Positions 25,801 through 34,876 of a DNA stretch of 64,000 nucleotides are shown here, piece after piece. Origin of the DNA: DATEGZ01 sp035519535 (GTDB lineage Bacteria > Acidobacteriota > Vicinamibacteria > Vicinamibacterales > SCN-69-37). How positions within the stretch are numbered: the stretch's first letter is position 1; every line of letters starts with the position of its first letter. The stretch spans positions 7,538 through 71,537 of the forward strand of contig DATIWF010000141.1 of NCBI GenBank assembly GCA_035519535.1. Reading direction: 5' to 3'. Below the pieces are notes generated by a model. It was given only the letters and a program-made list of their open reading frames with translations, did no database searches and was not told where the DNA came from. Made by a program: the position numbers and the translations under genes.

Positions 25801-26424
25801 TCAGAACCTGAACCCCACGCCCAGCCGGGATGTGAAGTTGTGACTGGTGCACGCCGCGCACGGAGGAGCGACGCTGCGATGATGGACCAGCGCATCCCCG
25901 AGATCGAGCCGCGCCACCGTACGTCGCGTTGGATACAACTCGATCGTTCCACCGACATCGAGGACGAATTCATTGTGATAGACGGGCCGCACGAAGAGGG
26001 CGAACGCGCATACTGACCCTCCGCAGTCCAGGCCCTCATCGCTCAGTCGTCTCATCCCTGGACGGACCCGACCAAACACGCCGAACCGATCGAAGCGGTG
26101 TCCGGCGCGCGCGCCGACGAAGACGTCGACGCGGGTGCGATGGTAGATGAGATGGTACTCGCCGGTTGGCGTTCTCGATGACGTCTGCTCGAATTCGTCA
26201 CGAGGCGCGAAGTTGACCTCGCCGTCGATCGCGGCCGAGCGCGCGAAATCGAACAGCACGCGTCCGCCGATTCCGGCGCCGGCGCCAGCAGCGTCGCCCG
26301 ATCGTCCGACGGATGCCTGGACGCCGAAGTCTACACGTGTCTGCGCCGCGGCCGATCCGATGCTCACCGATGCGACGAGGCCTGTACCAACGATGACGCA
26401 CAGCGCATTCCTGGTCTTCATCAC
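25801..26424 (-). CDS. Outer-membrane beta-barrel-like protein
   Basis: The 207-residue protein has a signal peptide ending AAAQ. It then shows alternating hydrophobic/polar strands typical of small barrels (TRVDVFVGARAGHRFDRFGV), and its last residues are LGVGFRF, the aromatic C-terminal signature of barrel proteins. Four Cys occur in two pairs (CGGSVC, CAAC). It is divergent from the cupredoxin gene across 236 bp that holds nested inverted repeats. Confidence 0.75.
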   Translation of the reverse strand: MMKTRNALCVIVGTGLVASVSIGSAAAQTRVDFGVQASVGRSGDAAGAGAGIGGRVLFDFARSAAIDGEVNFAPRDEFEQTSSRTPTGEYHLIYHRTRVDVFVGARAGHRFDRFGVFGRVRPGMRRLSDEGLDCGGSVCAFALFVRPVYHNEFVLDVGGTIELYPTRRTVARLDLGDALVHHRSVAPPCAACTSHNFTSRLGVGFRF

Positions 26425-26535
26425 AATCTCCCCGGCGCGGCGCGTCGAGTGATCGCAAGTCGTGTGCCGTGACTTCTCCGCGCCGCTGATGGCCGCTCAT
26501 CCTCGAACGTGCCGAGTCGCGCGGACCTCCCGGTC

Positions 26536-26560
26536 GTAAGCGCCTTACGCGCCGCGTAAG
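26536..26560. promoter_or_regulatory. Nested inverted repeats, possible operator
   Basis: Three alternating half-sites GTAAG (26536), CTTAC (26544) and GTAAG (26556) form two overlapping palindromes. The larger is CTTACGC-GCC-GCGTAAG at 26544-26560. They lie between the divergent barrel protein and cupredoxin genes, where a shared regulator could bind. Confidence 0.45.
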
Positions 26561-26660
26561 TCTGCAGAAGCTCCGTGGAATTTCGGGCGCGCTCAGCTTG
26601 GCGTTGGCTTTGCACTACGCCGACGCCGTTAGTGCCAGCTATCTCAGTGGAGATCTCTGA

Positions 26661-27062
26661 ATGCGTATCTCACGACTTCTCGCTCGCATCACGATAGCCG
26701 CGGCGCTCTTCTTTGTGGCCGCATGTTTCAAGACCAGCGCGCCGACCGCGCCGCTTCCGACGCCGGCAGAGGCGCCGATTGCGAACACCTACATCCTGCC
26801 CGGGGCCATCGACTTGGGCGCGAACGCGTTCGGCGACGATCCGATCGTCATTTTCAAAGGCGAGCGAATGCGATGGCGCAATCTCGACACGGTCGAGCAC
26901 AACGTCGTGACCGACACGATGACCCTGCCAGAGTTCGGGACGACCGGCCTTCTCGCTCCGGGTGGCGAGCAGTCGTTCGTGATGAACACCGTTGGCGAGA
27001 CGAAGATTCACTGCACGATTCACCCGCAGATGGTCGGCACGCTCATCGTGCGGGAGCGCTGA
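26661..27062 (+). CDS. Lipid-anchored cupredoxin (plastocyanin-like)
   Basis: The 133-residue protein has a lipobox (FFVAAC) and a single blue-copper domain. Copper ligands are visible: His in VEHNVV and the Cys-His-Met set in IHCTIHPQM near the C-terminus. Such proteins carry electrons in the periplasm. GGAG lies nine bases before the ATG. It could serve a nearby oxidase, but no partner is seen here. Confidence 0.88.
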   Translation: MRISRLLARITIAAALFFVAACFKTSAPTAPLPTPAEAPIANTYILPGAIDLGANAFGDDPIVIFKGERMRWRNLDTVEHNVVTDTMTLPEFGTTGLLAPGGEQSFVMNTVGETKIHCTIHPQMVGTLIVRER

Positions 27063-27141
27063 GGAACCCTCGCACACCTGCGCAGCCGCTTGTGCTATAA
27101 CCGCGGGTTGGCAGCAGCCCTGCGGCTGCCAGGGAGGCACG

Positions 27142-30100
27142 ATGAAGGCTCGAATTCTGACAGAAGGTCGGGGGGACTTCGTCCCCGGCGCATCCCCTTT
27201 GCGCGCTCGCTCGCGGGGGGCAGCGCACGCCGCACTTTGGGTCCTCGCGCTCGTGCTCACGGCCGGCATCACGGTTCCGCGCGCGGTCGGTCCGGACCCG
27301 CAGGCCAAACCTGCGGCCGCGCCCGTCCAGAAGATGGACGAGGAGTACACGAAGAAGATCGTGGACAGCACGCCCGACAAGCGCATTCTGACCGAGCTCA
27401 TCGATCACATGCCGCTGCCGGCGGACCCGAAGGTCCCGTCGCCGCTCAAGGTCCTCGGCTACATCCCGGGCGAGAACGGCAAGCTGACCTACAGCGCCGA
27501 CGTCTACAAGTATCTCGACGCGCTCGACGCCGCGTCCGCTCGCGTGACGTGCTGGTCGATCGGCAAGACGGAAGAGGGCCGCGACACGCGCGCCTGCGCG
27601 GTTGCCGACGAAGCGACAATCCGCGACCTCGCGAAGTACAAGAAGATCACGGCCGACCTCACCGACCCGCGCAGGACGCCGGAGTCCGTCGCCAAGCAGC
27701 TCATCGCCACCGGCAAGCCGATCTACTGGGTCACGGGCAGCATCCACTCGCCCGAAACCGGGAGCGTCGAGATGCTGATGGAGCTCGCGTACCGGCTCGC
27801 GATCGAAGAGACGCCGTTCATCCAGCAGATCCGCAACAACGTCATCTGCGTGCTGACGCCGACGACGGAAGTCGACGGCCACGATCGCCAGGTGGACAAC
27901 CAGCGCGCCGCCGCGGCCGGTGAGCCGTCGCCCTCGATGGTCTACTGGGGCAAGTACGTCCAGCACGACAACAACCGGGACGGGATCGGCAAGGGCCTCA
28001 AGCTCTCGCAGTACGTGCTTGCGGCGTTCCTCGACATGCATCCGACGGTGCTCCACGACCTGCACGAGTCGGTCGATCTGCTCTACGCCTCGACCGGCAC
28101 GGGCCCGTACAACCCGATCGTCGATCCGATTCAGGTGAACGAGTGGTGGTCGATGGCGCAGACGGAAATCATGGAGATGACCAAGCGCGGCGTGCCGGGC
28201 GTGTGGACCTACAACTACTACGACGGCTGGGTGCCGAACTACATGTTCTGGATCGGCGTCTCGCACAACGCGGTCGGGCGCTTCTACGAGACGCAGAGCG
28301 GCGGTGCGAACGTGAGCACGCCGGCGGGCCAGAGCCGCGAGTGGTACCGGCCGAACCCGAATCCCGGCGACGTGAAGTGGAACTCGCGCGCGAACGTGAA
28401 CATGCAGCAGTCGGCGCTGCTCATCACGCTCAACAACGTCGCGAAGAACCACGAGCTGTTCCTGGAGAACTACTACGCGAAGATGAAGCACCAGGTCGAG
28501 CTGGGCAAGACGACGGCGCCGTACGCGTACGTCATCCCGGCCGATCAGCGGAAGCGCGCCGACATCGCCGATCTGGTTAACATCGTGCGCCGCGAAGGCG
28601 CCGACATCAGCGTGGCGTCGTCGAACTTCAGCGTGGGGAGTCTGCAGGTGAAGGCGGGCGACTACATCGCGCGCATGGACCAGCCGTACCGCGGCATCGT
28701 CGAGATGTACCTCGGCCTGCAGTGGTATCCGCCGAGCAACCCGCGGCCGTACGACGACACGGGCTGGTCGATTCCGCTGCTGCACAACATCAAGGTCGAC
28801 CGCGTCGACGACAAGGCGATCCTCGACCAGCCGATGACGACGATGACCGCGAACGCGAAGTACACGGGATCGATCACCGGCACGGGGAGCACGATCGTCA
28901 TCGACCACACGACGGACAACGCGCTCATGACGTTCCGCTTCAAGAACGCGGCGATGAAGATGTCGGCGGCCGAGCAGGCCTTTGACCTGGCCGGGCACCA
29001 CTTCGCGCCCGGCGCGTTCGTGATCGCGAACGCGAACCGCGCGGCGATCGAGGGCGACATCCGCGACATGGGCTTGCAGGCGTGGGCGACCGATGCCGCG
29101 CCGGCGGTGCCGATGCACGATCTCGCCGTGCCGCGGATCGGCTACATCCACTCGTGGACGAGCACGCAGGACGAGGGCTGGGTGCGGATGGGCCTCGACA
29201 TGTACAAGGTGCCCTACAAGTACTTCGGCGACAACGAGGTGCGGAAGGGCAACCTGCGCGCGCAATACGACGTGATCCTCTATCCCAACGCGCCGGTCCA
29301 GATCGACGGCCCGGCCGCCGGCGCGCCGCAGGGCGGCACGCCCCAGCCGTACCGGCCCACGGCCGCGACGCCGACCATCGCGACCGCGCCGGATCAGACC
29401 GACGATCGCCGCGGCGGCCTCGGGCGCGACGGGATGCGCGAGCTCGAGAAGTTCGTCGAGGACGGCGGCGTGCTCATCACGGAAGGGTCGACGACGCAGA
29501 CCCTCGTCGAGTACCGGATGGCGCCCGGCGTGACGGTCGAGGAGACGAACGGGCTCTACGTGCCGGGCTCGGTGATCAAGACGCTGCTCGGCGACAAGAC
29601 GAGCCCGATCCTCTACGGCTACGACCAGAACGCACTCGCGGTGCTCATCAAGAACGGCCCGGTGCTGAACGCGGGCGGCGGCGGGGGCGGGTTCGGTGGA
29701 TTCGGCGGCGGCGGACGCGGCGGACGCGGCGGCGGACTGCCGGCCGGCGTCGGCGGCGGCGACCTGCAGCCGATGAGCGCGCCGGCGCAGCTGACGACGC
29801 TCGAAGGCGGCGCGGCGCCTGCACCGCCGGGGACGATTCCGGCCGGGGCCGGGCGCGGCGGACGCGGGGGCGGCGCGGGTTTTGGCGGCGGCGGATTCCC
29901 GGGAGCGGCGCCGCCTGAAGCTGGCGCGCCGCAGGGTGCCGCGCGTGGCGGCGGCGCGGGCCGCGGCGGCGGCGGTGGCGGCCGCGGCGGCGGTGGACGC
30001 GGCGGCGCGGCCAACGGCGCCACACCGGCCGGCGCGCGCGTGCTGCTGTCGTATCCGAGCGACCCGAACGATCTCCTCCTCTCGGGCGAGCTCGTCGGCG

Positions 30101-30264
30101 GCGAGAACCTCGCGGGCAACGCCGTGCTCGTCGATGCGCCGCTGGGCAAGGGCCACATGGTGCTCTTCGCGAACCGGCCGTTCTGGCGCAACGAGCCCCA
30201 CGGCAACTACTTCCTCTGGTTCAATGCGATTCTGAACTGGGATCACCTCAGCGCAGGACGGTAG
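27142..30264 (+). CDS. Large exported M14-family zinc carboxypeptidase with Gly-rich insert
   Basis: The 1040-residue protein starts at ATG 27142 behind AGGGAGG. A signal-anchor-like segment (AALWVLALVLTAGIT) follows near residue 30. The M14 domain spans roughly residues 60-400, with the zinc pair HxxE in GSIHSPETGS and a later HDLHESVD. The C-terminal half contains a glutamine-amidotransferase-like Rossmann region (GYIHSWTSTQDEGW) interrupted by very Gly/Arg-rich runs (GGGGRGGRGGG) between about residues 850 and 975. It is paralogous to 35439-38213. It probably acts in the periplasm on peptides; the substrate is unknown. Confidence 0.88.
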   Translation: MKARILTEGRGDFVPGASPLRARSRGAAHAALWVLALVLTAGITVPRAVGPDPQAKPAAAPVQKMDEEYTKKIVDSTPDKRILTELIDHMPLPADPKVPSPLKVLGYIPGENGKLTYSADVYKYLDALDAASARVTCWSIGKTEEGRDTRACAVADEATIRDLAKYKKITADLTDPRRTPESVAKQLIATGKPIYWVTGSIHSPETGSVEMLMELAYRLAIEETPFIQQIRNNVICVLTPTTEVDGHDRQVDNQRAAAAGEPSPSMVYWGKYVQHDNNRDGIGKGLKLSQYVLAAFLDMHPTVLHDLHESVDLLYASTGTGPYNPIVDPIQVNEWWSMAQTEIMEMTKRGVPGVWTYNYYDGWVPNYMFWIGVSHNAVGRFYETQSGGANVSTPAGQSREWYRPNPNPGDVKWNSRANVNMQQSALLITLNNVAKNHELFLENYYAKMKHQVELGKTTAPYAYVIPADQRKRADIADLVNIVRREGADISVASSNFSVGSLQVKAGDYIARMDQPYRGIVEMYLGLQWYPPSNPRPYDDTGWSIPLLHNIKVDRVDDKAILDQPMTTMTANAKYTGSITGTGSTIVIDHTTDNALMTFRFKNAAMKMSAAEQAFDLAGHHFAPGAFVIANANRAAIEGDIRDMGLQAWATDAAPAVPMHDLAVPRIGYIHSWTSTQDEGWVRMGLDMYKVPYKYFGDNEVRKGNLRAQYDVILYPNAPVQIDGPAAGAPQGGTPQPYRPTAATPTIATAPDQTDDRRGGLGRDGMRELEKFVEDGGVLITEGSTTQTLVEYRMAPGVTVEETNGLYVPGSVIKTLLGDKTSPILYGYDQNALAVLIKNGPVLNAGGGGGGFGGFGGGGRGGRGGGLPAGVGGGDLQPMSAPAQLTTLEGGAAPAPPGTIPAGAGRGGRGGGAGFGGGGFPGAAPPEAGAPQGAARGGGAGRGGGGGGRGGGGRGGAANGATPAGARVLLSYPSDPNDLLLSGELVGGENLAGNAVLVDAPLGKGHMVLFANRPFWRNEPHGNYFLWFNAILNWDHLSAGR

Positions 30265-30267
30265 CGG

Positions 30268-30397
30268 CGTCGGGTACGTCAGGTGCGACGGGTACGTCAG
30301 GCACGTCGGGTCCGAGGAACGAGCTGACGCTCGCCATCTTTCTTTCAAGAAGGAAGATGACAGAAATACAGGTTCCTGGCACCTGACGTACCCGACG
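30268..30397. repeat. Nonamer repeat with 19-bp inverted arms and inner hairpin
   Basis: The left arm 30268-30286 and right arm 30379-30397 are perfect 19-bp inverted copies. Both are built of 9-bp units: GTACGTC-like starts at 30274, 30283, 30292, 30301 and 30310 on the left, and GACGTAC at 30385, 30394 and 30403 on the right. An inner hairpin with 10-bp arms and a 5-bp loop lies at 30335-30359. It occupies the gap after the M14 gene and may act as a terminator or be a small mobile element. Confidence 0.85.
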
Positions 30398-30413
30398 TAC
30401 CCGACGTACGAGA

Positions 30414-31529
30414 ATGATGTCCGAGTCCGTGCTTGTCATCGGCGCCGGCGTCGTGGGCGCGGCCATTGCCGACGCGCTCGCGGCGCGCGGCGCTGTCGTC
30501 TCCGTTCTCGACATGCGATCGCCCGGCCGCGGTGCGTCGCAGGCCTCCGCCGGCGCGCTCGTGCCGTACATCGAAGCGCACGAAGACACGCCGCTCCTCG
30601 CGCTCGGCACGCGCAGCCTCGCGATGTACGACGCGTTCGTCGACCGTCTCGTGAGCCGCACGAGGCTGCCGATCGAGTACGGGCGATCCGGCTCGCTCGA
30701 TGTGGCTCTCACGGAGCGCGACGAATCAGCGCTCCACGCGACCAAGGCGTGGCTCGACGCGCGCGGTGTGCGCCACCAGTGGCTTGCGGGCGCCGCGCTC
30801 GCATCCTTCGAGCCGGCCGTCACCGCGGGCGCGCCGTGCGGCCTGTTCGTCGCCGATCACGGGTTTGTCGGTGTGTCGTCGCTCGTCAAGGCGCTCGTGC
30901 AGAGCGCGCGGCTCGCCGGCGCGACGTTCGAGGCGCCGGTCGAGGCCGTGGCCGTGACGCCCGCGCGCGATCGCGTGGACGTGCAGGCCGGCGAGCGGTC
31001 GTACGTCGCGGACCAGGTCGTGATCGCCGCGGGCAGCTGGTCGCGGCGCGTTCGCGTCGCTGGCGTCGAGGGTCCGCCGGTGCGCCCGATTCGCGGCCAG
31101 CTCCTTCACCTTCGCTGGCCCGGCCCCGATCGTCCTTCCCGCATCGTCTGGAGCTCGCGCTGCTACGCCGTGCCCTGGTCCGACGGATCGCTCCTGGTGG
31201 GCGCCACGGTCGAGGACGTGGGTTTCGACGAGAGCTCGACGGTCGCCGGCGTGCGCGATCTCACGACGGCGGTCGCCGAGCTGCTGCCGAACGCGTCGGC
31301 CGCTCCGGTTGACGCGGTTCGCGTCGGACTCCGCCCGGCGTCGCCCGACGGCCTGCCGATCATCGGTCCGATCGCGCGCGCCCCGCGTGTGATGCTGGCG
31401 ACCGGACACTATCGGAACGGCGTGCTCCTCGCGCCGCTCACCGCGACCATCGTGGCGGACGCGCTCCTGGACGCGAGATCAGACCCCGTGCTGGCGATCA
31501 CGTCGCCGGATCGATTCGCACGCGCCTGA
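30414..31529 (+). CDS. FAD-dependent amine/amino-acid oxidase (DAO family, ThiO/DadA-like)
   Basis: The 371-residue flavoprotein opens with the dinucleotide motif VLVIGAGVVGAAIADALAARG and ends with the family FAD motif GHYRNGVLLAPLTA. The middle has the DAO pattern PIRGQLLHL. This matches glycine oxidase (ThiO) and D-amino-acid dehydrogenase types. No thiamine genes are adjacent, so the substrate is open. The start is ATG 30414 or ATG 30417. Confidence 0.88.
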   Translation: MMSESVLVIGAGVVGAAIADALAARGAVVSVLDMRSPGRGASQASAGALVPYIEAHEDTPLLALGTRSLAMYDAFVDRLVSRTRLPIEYGRSGSLDVALTERDESALHATKAWLDARGVRHQWLAGAALASFEPAVTAGAPCGLFVADHGFVGVSSLVKALVQSARLAGATFEAPVEAVAVTPARDRVDVQAGERSYVADQVVIAAGSWSRRVRVAGVEGPPVRPIRGQLLHLRWPGPDRPSRIVWSSRCYAVPWSDGSLLVGATVEDVGFDESSTVAGVRDLTTAVAELLPNASAAPVDAVRVGLRPASPDGLPIIGPIARAPRVMLATGHYRNGVLLAPLTATIVADALLDARSDPVLAITSPDRFARA

Positions 31530-31530
31530 T

Positions 31531-33972
31531 CTATTCCTGCCGCAGGGCCTCAACTGGATTGACGCGCGTGCCGCGCCGCGCAGGCACGTAGCACGCAATC
31601 GCGCCGACGAACGCCAGCGCGCCGACGACGGCCCCGAACGTCAGCGGATCGGTCGGCGTGACGCCGAAGAGCAGCGACTGCAGGCCGCGCGTGAGCCCGA
31701 TCGCGCCGAGCACGCCGGCGACGACGCCGACGCCGATGGTCGCGAGGCCCTGGACGAGCACGATGCGCAGCACGTCGCCGGCCGTGGCGCCGAGCGCGAT
31801 GCGCACGCCGATCTCGCGCCGGCGGCGCGAGACGTTGTAAGCCATCACGCCGTAGATGCCGGCGACGGCGAGGATGAGTGCCGTGCCCGCGAACACGCCG
31901 ACGAGCGTCAGGTTGAAGCGCCGCGCGCCGAGCGAGGCCGCGTAAATCTGCTCGAACGTCCGGAAGCGCGGCGGCACCTGGGGCGCCAGCTGGTGCAGCA
32001 CGCCGCGGGCCGCGGCGATGACGCCGCCGGGATCCGCCCCGGTACGCAGGACGACCGTCGTCGTGAATCGCGGCCGCTGCATGAGGTCGACGTACATCGT
32101 CGGCAAGGCCGGCTTCTCGAGCCCGTATTCGTGCGTGTCGCCCACGATGCCGACGATCGTCAGCAGGCGCAGGTCGCCGTCCATGTTGCCGAATTCGATC
32201 GTGCGGCCGATCGGATCCTCGCCCGGCCACCGCCCGCGCGCAAGCGACTCGCTGATCACCGCGACGTGCGGCTGATTCGCCTGATCTCGATCGTCGAACA
32301 ACCGGCCGCGAATCAACGGGATGCCGAGGGCGCGGAAGTAGGCCGGCGAGACCGCGCAGTAGTCCGCGGTGCCCAGGCGATCCTTCTGCTGGAAAAACGG
32401 CATCATGTCGCTCATCTTCGCCGGCGCCTCCTGCGGCGCGAGGACGACGAACAGACCATCCGGCAGGCCGCCGTCGAGCGGGACGGCGTTGGCCGCGGCG
32501 ACCTCGGCGACGCCCGGAATCGCCTGCAGCCGATCGAAGAGGTCGGCGTAGAACACCGGCAGCTTCGCCTTGACCGCGGGATCGTCGGAGTCCGGCAAGC
32601 CAAGATCCATCGCGACGATGCCGTCCGTGCGGAACCCGGGATCGACCGACAGGACGCGCAGCAGGCTGCGGCCAAGCAGGGCCGCGCCGATGAGCAGCAC
32701 GACCGTGATGGCGAGCTGTGCGGCGACGATCGCGCGGCCGACTCGCTGGCTCGAAGCGCCGGCCTGGCCGCGGCTGCCGTCGGTGAGCGTCTCGCGGGGA
32801 TCGCGGCGGGTGGCGCGGATGGCGGTGACCAGGCCGAGCCCGACCGCGACGACCGCCGACAGCGCCATCGCGAAGGCCATCACCGGCCAGCTCAGCGAGA
32901 CGTCTTCGAGGCGCGGCAAATCGGCGGGCGCGATTGCGAGCAGGGCGTCCAGCCCGAGCGCGGCGACGACGAGGCCGGCGGAGCAACCGAGCGCAAGCAG
33001 AATGGAGGCTTCGGCGACGAACTGACGAATCAGCCGTCCTCGCCGCGCGCCGAGGGCGTGCCGGATGGCCAGCTCGCGCCCGCGCGCGGCCGCCTGCGAC
33101 AGCAGCAGATTCGTCACGTTCGCGCACGCGACGAGCAGCAGGAAGAAGACGGCGCCGAGCAGCACATACAGCGTCGATCCCACGCGGCCCGTGAGCGACG
33201 TCTGCAGCGGCACGGCGGCGGCATCGGTCAGGAGGTAGTCGCCCTGCTCGTCGGAGCGGCGAACGATGTCCTTCGCGATCGCGCTGACGTCGGCGTCGGC
33301 CTGCGCGACGCTCACGCCCTCCCGCAGCCGGCCGATTCCCCAGAAGTTGTGGGACGTGCGGCTGCGATTCTCGCGGTCGAGCTCCGCCGGCACCCAGAGG
33401 TCCACGCTCGCCGGGAACTGGAATCCTGCGGGCATGACGCCCACGACCGCGTAGCTGCGACTCTCGATCGTCAGCGCGAGCGACGGCAGCGCGGCGCTCG
33501 CCCCGAGGTATCGCGTCCAATATTGATGGCTGACGATCACCGCCGGCGCGGCGCCGACGTGCAGGTCGTCGGCCGTGAAGCCGCGCCCGATCGCCGGCGA
33601 CACGCCGAGGACCTTGAAGAAATCACCGGTGACGACGCCGAGCGTGGTCCGCGTCGGCTCCGACCCGCCGGCTACCGACGTGACATACGCGGTGTACTTC
33701 GCCATCGCCGCAAACGTGCGGTTGCGATCGCGCAGGTCGTCGAAATTGGGGTCGGCCAGGCGGGAGTACGTGCCGCGATGGTTGACCTCCCAGACGGCCA
33801 TCAGGCGGTCCGGGTCCGGGAACGGCAGCGGCCTCAGCAGCACGCCCCACACGACGCTGAAGATCGCCGTCGTCGCGCCGATCGCGAGGGCCAGCGTGAA
33901 GACGACGAGGGACGTGACGCCGAGGTTCTTGGCAAGCACGCGGACGGCATGACGCAGGTCGAGAAAAGACAT
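31531..33972 (-). CDS. ADOP/MacB-type ABC transporter permease
   Basis: The 813-residue protein has the Acidobacterial duplicated permease layout: a short N-terminal LRHAVR segment, TM1 (SLVVFTLALAIGATTAIFSV), a large periplasmic MacB core, an FtsX domain (three TMs), a second TM/periplasmic core and a final FtsX domain ending PVEALRQE. No ATPase gene is next to it. ATG 33972 gives the family N-terminus; the frame runs 18 codons further but overlaps the divergent gene. It probably serves export or mechanotransmission, cargo unknown. Confidence 0.9.
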   Translation of the reverse strand: MSFLDLRHAVRVLAKNLGVTSLVVFTLALAIGATTAIFSVVWGVLLRPLPFPDPDRLMAVWEVNHRGTYSRLADPNFDDLRDRNRTFAAMAKYTAYVTSVAGGSEPTRTTLGVVTGDFFKVLGVSPAIGRGFTADDLHVGAAPAVIVSHQYWTRYLGASAALPSLALTIESRSYAVVGVMPAGFQFPASVDLWVPAELDRENRSRTSHNFWGIGRLREGVSVAQADADVSAIAKDIVRRSDEQGDYLLTDAAAVPLQTSLTGRVGSTLYVLLGAVFFLLLVACANVTNLLLSQAAARGRELAIRHALGARRGRLIRQFVAEASILLALGCSAGLVVAALGLDALLAIAPADLPRLEDVSLSWPVMAFAMALSAVVAVGLGLVTAIRATRRDPRETLTDGSRGQAGASSQRVGRAIVAAQLAITVVLLIGAALLGRSLLRVLSVDPGFRTDGIVAMDLGLPDSDDPAVKAKLPVFYADLFDRLQAIPGVAEVAAANAVPLDGGLPDGLFVVLAPQEAPAKMSDMMPFFQQKDRLGTADYCAVSPAYFRALGIPLIRGRLFDDRDQANQPHVAVISESLARGRWPGEDPIGRTIEFGNMDGDLRLLTIVGIVGDTHEYGLEKPALPTMYVDLMQRPRFTTTVVLRTGADPGGVIAAARGVLHQLAPQVPPRFRTFEQIYAASLGARRFNLTLVGVFAGTALILAVAGIYGVMAYNVSRRRREIGVRIALGATAGDVLRIVLVQGLATIGVGVVAGVLGAIGLTRGLQSLLFGVTPTDPLTFGAVVGALAFVGAIACYVPARRGTRVNPVEALRQE

Positions 33973-34000
33973 AGGCTGGTATGCATTAGACGGAGAAACC

Positions 34001-34312
34001 ATGGCTGGCGGTAAGCTCCTGGACAAAGAAATTCACGACAAGCTCGCAGCGCTGCCGGGCTGGAAGAAGGACGGCGAGGCGCTCGTCCGCCTGTTCAGCT
34101 TCCCGTCGTTCCCCGACGCGATCGCGTTCACCACGCGGCTGGCGTTCGACGCCGAGGCCGCGGACCATCACCCCGACATCACGATCAGCTACAAGCGCGT
34201 GACCGTACGGTGGAGCACGCACAGCGAGGGCGGCGTCACGGAGAAAGACTTCGCCGGGGCGACGCAGGCCGACAGAATCGCCGCCTCGTTTCTGTCAGGC
34301 GCCGGGCGCTAG
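34001..34312 (+). CDS. Pterin-4a-carbinolamine dehydratase
   Basis: The 103-residue protein matches the PCD/DCoH family end to end. The catalytic motif is ADHHPDITISYKRVTV, then a second His in THSEGGVTEKD. It dehydrates 4a-hydroxytetrahydropterin, recycling the cofactor of aromatic amino-acid hydroxylases. No hydroxylase is in the window. It is divergent from the ADOP permease with only 28 bp between start codons. Confidence 0.93.
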   Translation: MAGGKLLDKEIHDKLAALPGWKKDGEALVRLFSFPSFPDAIAFTTRLAFDAEAADHHPDITISYKRVTVRWSTHSEGGVTEKDFAGATQADRIAASFLSGAGR

Positions 34313-34328
34313 GCCCGAGGCGCCGGCG

Positions 34329-34411
34329 GGTGCCTGGTGCCCGATGCCTTGACCGCTGCACGCGCGCTAATGCCTAATGCCTAGTGCCTGATGCCTAGTG
34401 CCTGATTCTCG
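34329..34411. repeat. Heptamer repeat, TGCCTRR unit
   Basis: TGCC lies at 34331, 34338, 34345, then 34371, 34378, 34385, 34392 and 34399, a strict 7-bp period in two blocks. Read on the other strand the unit is GGCAYYA, the family also found at 2.62-2.67 and 45.69-45.75 kb. It fills the gap up to the MerR-type start codon. Confidence 0.85.
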
Positions 34412-34876
34412 ATGCGCCTCAAGACCAGCTACAGCGCGCGTGAAGTGACCGCCCTGTCCGGGCTGTCCGCCCGGCAATTGCAGGGATGGGACTCGGCTCG
34501 AATTTTTCCGTCGGCGATCGCCTCGCGGCGCACGGCCGCCGGCGGCTTCACGGAGCGCCGGTATTCGCCGGTCGATTTGATCGAGCTCGTGGCGCTCGCC
34601 GAGCTGCGCCGGCAGGGTTTCCAGCCCGCCGCCCTCAAGCAGATGATGGACACCCTCCGCCAGTACTTCCGCCGTCGTCTCTCCGAGACGCTCGACGACG
34701 CCGGAGAGATGCGGCTGCTGACGGACGGCCGCGGGCTCTTCCTGCGCACCCGGCAGGGCCACATCTTCGATCTGCTCGTCGATCCGACGCAGCCGCTCAT
34801 CACGGGCGACGGGCTGCCGCTGAAACCCGTGACCGGCCGGGCGCGGGCCAGGCGCCGCGCCGTCAAGCGATCATGA
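34412..34876 (+). CDS. MerR-family transcriptional regulator
   Basis: The 154-residue protein has an N-terminal winged HTH (SAREVTALSGLSARQLQGWD) and the MerR wing (RRYSPVDLIELVALAELRRQG). A helical region and a small C-terminal domain follow, without the Cys pattern of metal sensors. It overlaps the DinB-family gene by ATGA, so it may control or partner it. The effector is unknown. Confidence 0.85.
   Translation: MRLKTSYSAREVTALSGLSARQLQGWDSARIFPSAIASRRTAAGGFTERRYSPVDLIELVALAELRRQGFQPAALKQMMDTLRQYFRRRLSETLDDAGEMRLLTDGRGLFLRTRQGHIFDLLVDPTQPLITGDGLPLKPVTGRARARRRAVKRS

Noticed and set aside
27043..30348. A leftward 1101-codon frame opposite the first M14 peptidase.
   Set aside because: It is the exact complement of a well-supported peptidase, and its translation is Arg/Val-rich without recognisable domains.
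31993..34014. A rightward 673-codon frame opposite the ADOP permease.
   Set aside because: The opposite strand shows family motifs and TM segments throughout, whereas this translation is a charged, motif-free mirror.
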